A stretch of 64,000 nucleotides of DNA from Oscillospiraceae bacterium (GTDB lineage Bacteria > Bacillota > Clostridia > Oscillospirales > CAG-272), in contig SVQP01000007.1 of the NCBI GenBank assembly GCA_015065285.1, positions 1-64,000 of the forward strand, given 5' to 3'. The first letter of the stretch is position 1. Each line of letters begins with the position of its first letter. Positions 35,604 through 45,200 of the stretch are shown here, piece by piece. Under the pieces are notes generated by a model that had not been told where the DNA came from, searched no databases, and saw nothing but the letters and a program-made list of their open reading frames with translations. The translations under genes and the position numbers were made by a program.

Positions 35604-36599
35604 TTAACCAAGCTTGACTCTGGGGTCAACCACAGCGTACATGATATCGGCGAGCAGCACGCCCACGATACTCAGCACAGCCAAGAACAGGTTGTAGCCC
35701 ATGATAAAGGGAATATCGGCAACCAGTGTGGCTTGGTAAGCCATGTTACCGATGCCGGGCAGACCAAACACCTGCTCGGTGATGATCGCACCCGAGAACA
35801 GCGAGGGCAAAAGCCCTGCCAGGGAGGTGACCAGAGGAATGAGCGTGTTACGGAAGGCGTGCTTGTAAATCACCTTGGTCTCGCTCAGACCCTTGGCGCG
35901 TGCGGTACGGATGTAATCCGAGCCCAGCACCTCCAGCATATTGGTTCTGGTCATTCTCATTCTGCCGCCAATGCTCAGCACCACCACGGTCAACACGGGG
36001 ATGACCAGATAGGAAACGTAGTCCAGTATCAGCCAGATGCCCGTGTAGTCCATGGTTGCCGATCCAAGACCTGAGGATGGGAACCATCCCAGCTGCATGG
36101 CAAGCATGTTTTTGAGTATCTGCCCGAAGAAGAAGGATGGCAGGGAAATACCGATCATAACCAGTACCGTTACGAAGTAGTCACGGAAGGAATATTGGTG
36201 GGTTGCTGCCGTGATGCCAAGAGGAATGGCGATCATGAACTCAAACACGGTTGCAATGGCTGCGACCGCGAACGAGACCCACATGTTTTTGGCAATGACG
36301 TCCGCAACCGGCTGCTGGAACTTGAAGCTTGTGCCAAAGTCCAGTCTGAGCGTTGCGCGCAGCCAGGTGAAATAACCGCGGAACATGCCGCCAAGCGTGC
36401 CGTCCGTACCGTATCCGTATTCGCTCATCAGCGCCTGAACCGTTTCTTCGCTGACTGCCTCGCCCTTGGTTTCAATGGCGGCAATCTGCTGAGTAACGTA
36501 GTCCATAGGCATCAGCTGAATCAGCACGAACATGATCACCGATACGCAGAACAGAATCAGAACCGACAGTGCAAGGCGCTTAATAATATATTTTATCAT
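35604..36599 (-). CDS. oppB: Oligopeptide ABC transporter permease (OppB type)
   Basis: A 331-residue membrane protein with six helices. It begins MIKYIIKRLALSVLILFCVS, as OppB/DppB permeases do. The coupling helix is DYIRTARAKGLSETKVIYKH and the C-terminal motif is ITEQVFGLPGIGNMAYQA. A GGCGGT site precedes ATG 36599. It lies 18 bp downstream of the binding protein and 13 bp upstream of oppC. Confidence 0.93.
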   Translation of the reverse strand: MIKYIIKRLALSVLILFCVSVIMFVLIQLMPMDYVTQQIAAIETKGEAVSEETVQALMSEYGYGTDGTLGGMFRGYFTWLRATLRLDFGTSFKFQQPVADVIAKNMWVSFAVAAIATVFEFMIAIPLGITAATHQYSFRDYFVTVLVMIGISLPSFFFGQILKNMLAMQLGWFPSSGLGSATMDYTGIWLILDYVSYLVIPVLTVVVLSIGGRMRMTRTNMLEVLGSDYIRTARAKGLSETKVIYKHAFRNTLIPLVTSLAGLLPSLFSGAIITEQVFGLPGIGNMAYQATLVADIPFIMGYNLFLAVLSIVGVLLADIMYAVVDPRVKLG

Positions 36600-36617
36600 A
36601 TCTTTATACCGCCTTTC

Positions 36618-39188
36618 TTACTGTGCAAATTCAATTTCCCAGATGTGCTCCAGGGGAGAGGTGTAGGGGTTGATCTCGGATGGCAGGGAGGATGCGTCAA
36701 TCACGTTTGCGTTGTAAGCGTACAGGGTTTTTCTCTGATATACGGGCAATTCGATTGCCAGATCCAGTACGTAGCCCATCGCTTCCTTGTAAAGCTCTGT
36801 GCGCTCCTCTTGGTCGGTGGTTTCGCGTGCCATGTCGATGACCTCGCTGAGCATATCGAGAATGGCATTTTCCTCGGGATAAGCAGCGGGTGCTGCCAGA
36901 ATCTCGCGGTATCCCCACGCCAGCGTGCTGGACGCGGTGGAATTCTTATGGTAGACCTGATACATATCGGGGTCAACCGTGGTGCCCCAAGCGGCAGCCC
37001 ATACTGCCAAGGATCCTGTGGAGAGCTTGGTCAGCGCCTGCGTATCGGGCACGATCTCAATATCCCATCCGCATTCGTTGAGCAGTGCCTGCGCACTCTC
37101 AAATACCTTGTAGGCGGGGTGGTCGGTCAGGTCAGCGCCTGCGATGGTAAAGGTGATGGAAAGCTGACTGTCACCCTCGGAAACGCCTGCAGCTGCCATG
37201 TAATCCAGAATGGTCTGCTTTGCAATCTCACGGTTGAAGTTGATTGCGGGGTATTCGTGTCCGTTGTCGCGGCTGGGAATGCCATCCTCGGTGGGATATG
37301 CCCAGCTGACCGTGGACATGGGCCAGTAAATGGTGCTTGCAGTACCCGTGCTGTAGTATTCCAGTGCAAGGTCAATGTTCATGGCACACATAATGGCTTT
37401 GCGCAGGTTGATGTCGGGCACCTTGCCTGCATTGATGCCGATGTAACCGTAGCCAAGCTGGTCGGTATACGTGCTCTGAATGCCCTTGGCACCAAGATTG
37501 TTGATTCTCTCAATGTTTTCCTGCGTGTACTGGGGTGTGACGAAGTGCACCTCACCCTTCTCCAGCGTATCCAGCGCGTTGGTGGCGCTGACCACCTGAT
37601 AACGCAGCTTTTCGATCTTGGGAGTGCCCATCATGAATTTGTCGTTTGCCTTGAAATACACGATGTTGTTGACGTAGAAATCTGCGCCCTTGGGGTTATC
37701 CTCGTTGTTTCTGTTGGTTGCCTTGTAAGGACCTGCGCCAACAGGCACCTTGGTCACCTCACTTGCGCGGATGGTGTTGGACATAAAGTCAAAGGAGCCG
37801 TAGTCCACGCCGAATTTGTTGTTGGGGATATCCACGGTGTAGCCCTGTCCGTAGTAGTGCTGGGGAGCAACCGAGAACGCGAAGTTCCAGATCGCCTTGG
37901 GGTCCACACCGTTGATGGTGATCTGCAGCACGTCGTATTCGTCTCTGTTGACGGGTGTGCCGTCGGGGTTGTGCTCGTGCGCTACGGTGTAGGTGCCGTT
38001 GTTCGCCTCTACCTCAAAGACGTCGGTGGTGTGACCGAGCGAGACAATGCCCGCGATGTTGGGAACCAGAAGCGTGCCGTCCTCGGACATGTTTTCACGC
38101 AGGATGACTGTGGTAGCCTGCGCGCTGTATTCGGTCATCAGCGTGTTGGCGGTAGCCCAGTATTGCAGGATGATGTGCAGCTCTTGCTCAATCTTCTGGT
38201 TGTAAACGTACTCGATCGCCTTTTCCTTGGAGGTTACAACGTCGGAAGAGTAGTTGCGGGTCACCTTTTTGATCTGTGTTTTGATGTCCTTGTTGGTCAC
38301 GGGGTCCTTTTCGAACTCGATGGTCACAAAGCCCTCTGCGAACATGAAGGAGGTGATCTCGTCAAACTCACCGGTTTCCTTATAAGGCGTTTCGGTGTAA
38401 GCGCTCGATGCGGAGGTGTAGTCGGATTCCAGCTCCTTTTTGAACTCCTCAAGCGCCTTTTCGTAGTCCTTGCGCAGCTGATCGGTGGTAACAGACGCGT
38501 AGTCGCTCGAAATGGCTTCCTTGTAGCCCTTGGAAAGCCCTGCGGTCGCAATAGCAGCGATCATAGTGTCGTAATCGGCACTGTAAGAGCCTGCGGTATC
38601 GGTTCTGCCCACCTGCTTGTACAGGTTGATCAGCTCGTTGATGCGGTTTTTGGCGCGGGTGTTTGCCAGCTCTGCGATAATCTCGCTGGTATCGTCGGTA
38701 CCCGAGCCCCTGGTCTGGGTTCTGTAGTTTTGCAGACCCACAATGTCGGTGGAGTACATGGTGGAGGAGCCGGTGTACACGGGGTCGAGGTAGACGTACA
38801 TGTTAAACAGCACGTCCTCAATGGTCAGGGGCTCTCCGTCCGAGTACAGAATGTCGTTTTTGATGACGAAGGTGTAGGTGGTCGTGTCTGCGATGTCATC
38901 GTATTCGATGGCATAGTCCATCGCCACGACTGCCTCTTCGGGACCGCAGGCAACCGTGACCTGACCGTTTTCATAGCCGGTGGTCAGCATGGCGATCTGG
39001 GTCATGGCAACAATGGTGCCGTCAGACGCGGTGGTGGAATAGAAGGGGTTGAATACGCCGTCCAGCGCGTCGGTCATCACAACCAGCGCATCGGGCTTTG
39101 TGGGACGCTGTCCGCAGCTGCCCAGTACGCTAAGCGTACCAAGCAGCATGGCAGCACAGAGAAGCATGCAAAGAATTCTTTTATTCAT
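36618..39188 (-). CDS. oppA: Oligopeptide-binding lipoprotein (OppA-like), enlarged by an internal insertion
   Basis: An 856-residue SBP_bac_5-type lipoprotein (lipobox VLGSC, lipid Cys near residue 25). Typical OppA features are present: ILYSDGEPLTIEDVLFNMYV near 110, AGPYKATNRN, LRYQVVSATNALDTLEKGEV and the C-terminal ELPVYQRKTLYAYN. OppA proteins are usually about 540-600 residues. Here about 250 extra residues, roughly 140-400, are inserted; they are largely helical and charged (LRKDYEKALEEFKKELESDY). The insertion might serve as a docking or bulky-ligand module, but that is a guess. It lies 22 bp after the subtilase gene with an AGAGGAGG site. Confidence 0.88.
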   Translation of the reverse strand: MNKRILCMLLCAAMLLGTLSVLGSCGQRPTKPDALVVMTDALDGVFNPFYSTTASDGTIVAMTQIAMLTTGYENGQVTVACGPEEAVVAMDYAIEYDDIADTTTYTFVIKNDILYSDGEPLTIEDVLFNMYVYLDPVYTGSSTMYSTDIVGLQNYRTQTRGSGTDDTSEIIAELANTRAKNRINELINLYKQVGRTDTAGSYSADYDTMIAAIATAGLSKGYKEAISSDYASVTTDQLRKDYEKALEEFKKELESDYTSASSAYTETPYKETGEFDEITSFMFAEGFVTIEFEKDPVTNKDIKTQIKKVTRNYSSDVVTSKEKAIEYVYNQKIEQELHIILQYWATANTLMTEYSAQATTVILRENMSEDGTLLVPNIAGIVSLGHTTDVFEVEANNGTYTVAHEHNPDGTPVNRDEYDVLQITINGVDPKAIWNFAFSVAPQHYYGQGYTVDIPNNKFGVDYGSFDFMSNTIRASEVTKVPVGAGPYKATNRNNEDNPKGADFYVNNIVYFKANDKFMMGTPKIEKLRYQVVSATNALDTLEKGEVHFVTPQYTQENIERINNLGAKGIQSTYTDQLGYGYIGINAGKVPDINLRKAIMCAMNIDLALEYYSTGTASTIYWPMSTVSWAYPTEDGIPSRDNGHEYPAINFNREIAKQTILDYMAAAGVSEGDSQLSITFTIAGADLTDHPAYKVFESAQALLNECGWDIEIVPDTQALTKLSTGSLAVWAAAWGTTVDPDMYQVYHKNSTASSTLAWGYREILAAPAAYPEENAILDMLSEVIDMARETTDQEERTELYKEAMGYVLDLAIELPVYQRKTLYAYNANVIDASSLPSEINPYTSPLEHIWEIEFAQ

Positions 39189-39210
39189 TTTTTAATCCTC
39201 CTCTGTAAAA

Positions 39211-42200
39211 TCAGTCTCGCACGGTGACGGTAATCTCACCGGTGTCGCGGTCGACGGTCAGTATCACTCTGTTCTTGTTGTCACCCGTTGCTTCTACGCG
39301 GATGTTGTCAAGGCTGATGCCTTGTGCGCTGCCCGAGCCGCACAGCATGCCGTAGGTGGCAAAGTCCATGTTCTCAAGGAGCAGCGAGGGATCGATGAGA
39401 AGTTTACCCGAGATGGTGACGTTCTCAAGCGTTGCCTTGTCGGAAAGCGTACCGCACAAAAGTCCGAAGGTCGAGCCCTGAATTCTGGAGCCGGTTGCGG
39501 TGTAGGTGACGTTTTCAAAGTGCAGGTCGGTAATGGATGCGCCCTCACCGATGTAGCCGAACAAGCCGCCCTGCTGAGCGCCGTCGGGCTGGAGCACGGT
39601 AACGTTGGAAATCTTGTGGCCGTTACCGATGATCTGACCTGTAAACTGTGTCTGACCCTTATAAAGGTTGGTGGGCCAGATCGCACCCTTGACCGAGAAG
39701 TCAAGGTCTGCTTCAATGATGTAGTTGCCGTCGGGTCTTGCGTGCTTGTAGAATTGCTTTGCCGAGCTGATCTTGAACCACTGACCCTCCCACAAGTCAA
39801 CGTAAACGTCGATCGCGGGGGTGTTGGTGGTGCCGTTTTCATAATTGATCTCCAGCTTGATAGGCTCGGTGACCGGCTGCGTCATAGCCGCGTCGGAGTA
39901 AATGGCGTTGGGCGTGCCGTCCAGCTTGGGGAAGTTGCCGCCAAGCGAGATCGCGCCGTTTTTCCAGGTGGGAACGGACAGCTTGGAGCCGGTGTAGGTC
40001 TCTAACAGAACGGGGTTGTTGTTCTCATCCAGCTCGTTTGCATTGTAAATGTTGAATTGTACGTGAGGTACCCATGCCGCATAAAGCGTCAGCACTGCAT
40101 CGGCACCGGTGGTCACGCTTTCGGGGTCAACCGCAACGGTGTCGGAATCAAAGGTCCAGCGACCGGAGTAGATCCAGCCCTGCTCTCTGCCCGAAACGCT
40201 GGTCAGCTCACCGTAAGCGTCCAGAGGATTGCCCTGTTCATCGGTCCTGGGCTGACGGTCGGTGTACCAGCCTGCCAGCACGTAGCCGGGGTTATCCACA
40301 ATGTAAGCCTGCGCGCCGCGCAGCTTATCCTGCGGGTCAAGCAGCGGGATGTGCACCTTGCCGTCCTCACCGATCTCGTAATCGTCCAGTGAGAAGACGT
40401 CTACGACCGTGACGTCGCGGTTTGCAAACTTACCCTCGCCCGCATCGAATCGGATGCTGACCGAGTAGCCCTGCTTGTCAAACTGCTTGTAGGGGTCTTT
40501 CCACTGCGAGCCGGTAGAGGAGAACAGCGTAATTGCCATGAGCACAAGCGCTGCGCTGATCGAAATGACTGCGATAAAGGTAAAGATCTTGCCAAGCGGG
40601 ACGCGCGCAGCCAGCTTTGCAAGCTTGCTTTGCTGACCCTGCTTGCCCATGCCTCTGGGCTTGTGGGGCTTGTTGAGCTTGATCGGCTTTTCTGCCTCTG
40701 CTCTCTTTTCTGCCTCCTTTGCTGCCTTTGCAGCCTCGGCAGCCGCTTTATTCTCAGCGGAGTATACCTTGGGAAGCATTGCCACACACAGCACGGCAAG
40801 AGCCAGTGAGATGATGCCAAGCACTGCCAGTGCGATCGAGAGCACAAAGGTCACGGAAACGCCCTTGGGTCCCTCGGGAACGGGCTCGGTCTCTCCCTGA
40901 TTACCCGAAATGGCTTCCAGGTCGGAGATTCTGCGCTCTGCTGCGAGCAGCTTGTCATAGTTGTAAACCAGCGCCTGCTGCTCCTTGGTGGAAATTTTGT
41001 CGTAAGCGGCTCTTGCAGCCTGTACCAGTGCCTTGTCCGAAAGAGAAACGGTTTCGGGAAGCGCGTTGATGGCTTGAATTGCTGCCAGCGTGATCTCGTC
41101 AGCAGCTGCGCTGCCGTCAATCATGGTGTCAAAGTACTGTGAGAAGATAAAGGAATCGTAATGGTTGCCGTTGACGGGTCTGACCATGGTAATGGGAGAG
41201 GTAACGTGACCGATGTAATCCACAAAGGTTGCACCGTAGTAGGTGTTGTGGTAGCTGGTATCGGCATTCCACATGTAGTAGGGGATAATGCCAAGACCGG
41301 GCTTGGTCAGCGTCGATCCGTCTGCGGCGTAGAAGGAGTAATCGCCGGTTGCGGGGATGTTGTCAAAGCTTTCGTGGTACAGCGCGTCAAATTCCTCTTC
41401 CAGAATGGGCGCGTTGTAGGAGGAGAAGGTGACAAGTCTGAGAGAGTCACAGTCAAAGAACGCCTTGTGACCGATCGCGCGCAGCGTATAGGGCAGGATG
41501 ACCTGCTTGACGGGCGTGCCCGCAAATGCCATAGCAGAGATGCGGACGGTGCCGTCTGCCACGTGCACGACGTCGTCACCGCTTGTGTACGTGATCAGCT
41601 CAAGACCCTTGGGCACGACACGGTAGATGTGACCGTCAATGACGCGGATGCTGTGGCTGACGTCATAGGTGTAGGTGATTGTCTCGTAATCCTTGCCGTT
41701 GAAGCTTTCTACCTCAACCGAGGAGAATTTTTCAAGGCGACACATTGCAAACGGGTTGTCACCCATGTCGGCAAGCGCTTCGCCCAGCACCACGGTAAAG
41801 TCGGCAACCGTATCCTTGTAGAATGCGTGGGTACCGATGTAGGTAGCAAAGCGCAGATCAGCGCCGGGCAGGATGGTGTATGCAAACGCATAATCGCCAA
41901 CGTAGGAAAGGTTTTGCATGCCAATCACGCTTGCAAGAGAAGTGTCGTATGCAAACGCACCCTCGCAAAGGGTGGTGTCGGCAGTGCCGAAGGTCACGGC
42001 TGCGAGCTGCTCGCAGTAAGCAAAGGCGTAAGTGCCGATGTGGGTGGCAGCGCCAAGATCTGCGCTTTGCAGCTTTGTGGTGTAGAAGGTGTTGCTGCCG
42101 ATCTTTTCTACCTTGCCAAGATTGATATCGGAAAGGTTGCGGCAGTACAGGAAGGCTTTGTCGGGAATTTCGCTCACAGCGTCGCCAAGCGTCACCTTTT

Positions 42201-45200
42201 GCAGCAGCTGGCAGTAAGCAAATGCTTCTTCGCCAAGGGAGTAGAGACTGTCAAGGTGAACCTCTTTGAGCACGGGGGCAAAATATCTGTAAACGTATTC
42301 GCCGTTGACGTCAATGACGGGAGAGGTGAAGGCTTCGTCGTAGTAATCGTTGTAAACGTCACCCGAGAAAGCGCCCTTGCCGATCGAGACGACCTGCGAA
42401 AGATCGATATCCGAAAGAACCGCTGCGTTGAAGAACGCATAGTCGCCAATCACAGCGCCCTTGCCAAGCGTTACGCTTTCCAGCTCGGCAGCGCCGTAGA
42501 AAGCGTAGTTGCCGATCTTGACGTCCTCGCCAATGGTCAGGGAGTGCAGGGGAGACTTGTAAACAACGTAGTAGAATGCGTTGAGCATGTCGGGGTTCAT
42601 AAGGAACTCGCGATTGGTAAAGCTGTTGAGGTAGAATGCGTTGTCGCCCAGCGTGACGCCCTTGCCGATCGTTACGCTTTCCAGCTTGGTGCACTCTGCG
42701 AATGCGCCCTTGCCGGTGCTCATGCCGTCGGGCAGGGTCAGCGAGGTCAGGGCTGTGTTGGAAAAGGCGTAAGCGCCAATATAGTCCAGATGTGCAAACG
42801 AGGGGGTCTGCTTGAGTGCGGTGTTTGCAAATGCATAGTCACCGATCAGCGTCAGATCGCCAAGCGATACGCTTGTAAGCTTTTTGCAATCCGCAAATGC
42901 GTAAGGCTGCAGCTGCGTGACGCTCGGCAGTACCACTGCCGTGATATTGGCGTTGCCCGAGAAGGCACCGGTGCCGATGGTGGTCACGTTCAAATCAGGC
43001 GCGAATACGCCCGAGGTTGCGGGAGCAACCAGAATCAGCGTGCTGCTGGTCTTGTCTACAACGTAGGAAAGATTTTCACCCGTCACAAAGCGGGTGTTTG
43101 CCGCGTCTACGTTGATGGATTCCAGCTTTGTACCGCCAAAGGCGTTTTCATTGATGACTGCCACGTCCTTACCCAGTGTGATCTTGGTAAGCTTCTTGGC
43201 ACCCTGGAATGCACCGGTCGGAATCACGGCTGCATTGATTGAGACCTCAGTCAGTGCTTCGCAGCCTGCAAAGGCGTATTTACCGATCTTGTAAATGGGT
43301 GCCTTGATGGTCAGGGTGCGCAGCGAAGAGTTGTTGGCAAAGGCGTGCATACCGATCGACTGAATGCTCTCGGAAAGCGTAACGCTTGTCAGAGAGGAGC
43401 AGCCTGCAAAGGCATAGTCGGCAATTGCCACTGCGCTCTTGAGGTTGATTGTGCCACTCATAGCCGAGCATCCCTCAAACGCGCCCTCGTTGATAAACTT
43501 GACGTGTTCAAGTCCTACCACCGTCTTGAGTGCGGTACATCCGTAGAATGCGCCCCAGTCAATACGGGTCAGGGTGGAGGGCAGAACCACGCGCTCAAGC
43601 GCGGTCAGGTTTGCAAAGGCGTATGCGGAAATGGTCTCCACGCCCTCGGGAATGATGACCTCCTTGATGGTGTTCTCACCGATATACCAGATCTTGGTGC
43701 TTTCGGGATCCTCATCGGTAATTTCCTCGGGAGATTTGTCAATATAGTCGTAGTTGGAGAATGCGAATTGTCCGATCTCGGTAATGGAAAGGCTTTCGGG
43801 AATGACGACCGTGCCGCCAAGACCGAAATAGTTCTGCAGAATGGGACCCTGCGTGACGTAAGGATCCTTGACCTCAATGCTGATCGACTTGGAATAGTAG
43901 GTGGACTTGCCGTCCATCTCCACCATAGCCGAGATCGAGGCAAAGCCTTCCTTCTGGGCTGTGATGGTGCCGGTCTTTGCATCGACCGTCACGATATCGG
44001 GGTTGGAGGATTCGAATACCACCTTGGTGGTCTCGGGGAAATATGCGTTGAGCTTGTAGCGTACCGTGATCGATTCGGAGGGGTACATTTCAAGCGCATA
44101 GTTGGTAGAGCCAAACTTGGCTTCGTCACCGGTCACGCCCAGTCCGCGGTCAGCCGAGTTGACAAAGTAGAACGCCTTGTCCACGCGATATCCGGTCAGC
44201 TCAAAGGAGTCGGTGACGGGCTTGTCGTATTCCACGTAGCCGGGCTCACCTTCGGAGAGCACCTTGACGCGGAATTCGTAGAAGTTCTTGTTGTCGTTGG
44301 GGTCGGTGATGCGGATACGCGTCAGCGTTCCGGGGGTAACGGGAACCAGCGTGTTGCCCACGATGGCAACGTTTTCGGGTCTGTAGGTATCGTAGATCAG
44401 CAGATCTGCCCAGGATTCTCCGGGATAGAGCACGGGATTGAGCTCGTAGATCTGATAGGGGGAGAGGTAGAGGGTGGGCATATCCTGCTCTGCGTCGGGC
44501 TCAAAGTCCGCAAATTCGGGCAGGTAGAAGTCCACGTATTCGTCGGGCAGACCAATCTCGTAGGTTGCCTCGTTCATGGCGTAGTCGTAGCAGGTCAGCG
44601 CAAAGGTGTTCTTGTGTGCCGAGCCCGACTTGATGTCGTCAATGTAATCGGTCAGCTCAATGATGACCTCGGTGGTGGAGTTGTACTCCGAATAAATGGC
44701 GGTTACGTACTTGCCAAAGGACTTGAATATGTAGCCGGATTCCTCCAGGGCAACGTAGCCTGCCTGCAAGCCCATCGCATAGTGGTTGTCGTAGATCTTG
44801 ACCTTTGCGTACAGGCGGTTGATCTTCTCGGACTTGTCGTACTCGGTGTAGAACTCGGTGTCCGTGACAGCCGGAGCTTCAAAGTCGGTGTAGAGCGGGA
44901 AGGTCATGGTGTTGCGCAGGTTGGTATCCGCGCCGCCGTCACCGTAGTCAAGCAGACCCTTGATGGTCACGGTGTATTTGGTGTTGTTCTTGAGTTTTTG
45001 CTCAATGGCGGAGAAGCCCACGTCCAGATTTGCGGGATAGATCGAAGCACCGCCGTCCGAATAGGACTTGCGGATCCATTGCTCGGTGCGCTCGAACACC
45101 ACCTCGCCGGTGGAATCGTCGGTAATGGTGATCTGCATTTCCTTTGCACCGCGCAGCATACCCATCCAAACGTATTCCAGCGAGTTGATCGCGCCCTCCT

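Noticed and set aside
36195-39227. A 1,010-codon open frame on the plus strand opposite oppA
   Set aside because: It lies fully antisense to a clear OppA gene, has Cys/Val/Gly-rich low-information sequence and no ribosome site. It is a codon-bias shadow. The same applies to long antisense frames at 302-2281, 8472-10106, 10146-11372, 17052-18452, 41161-43242, 43345-45765, 48204-51179 and 53663-55555.
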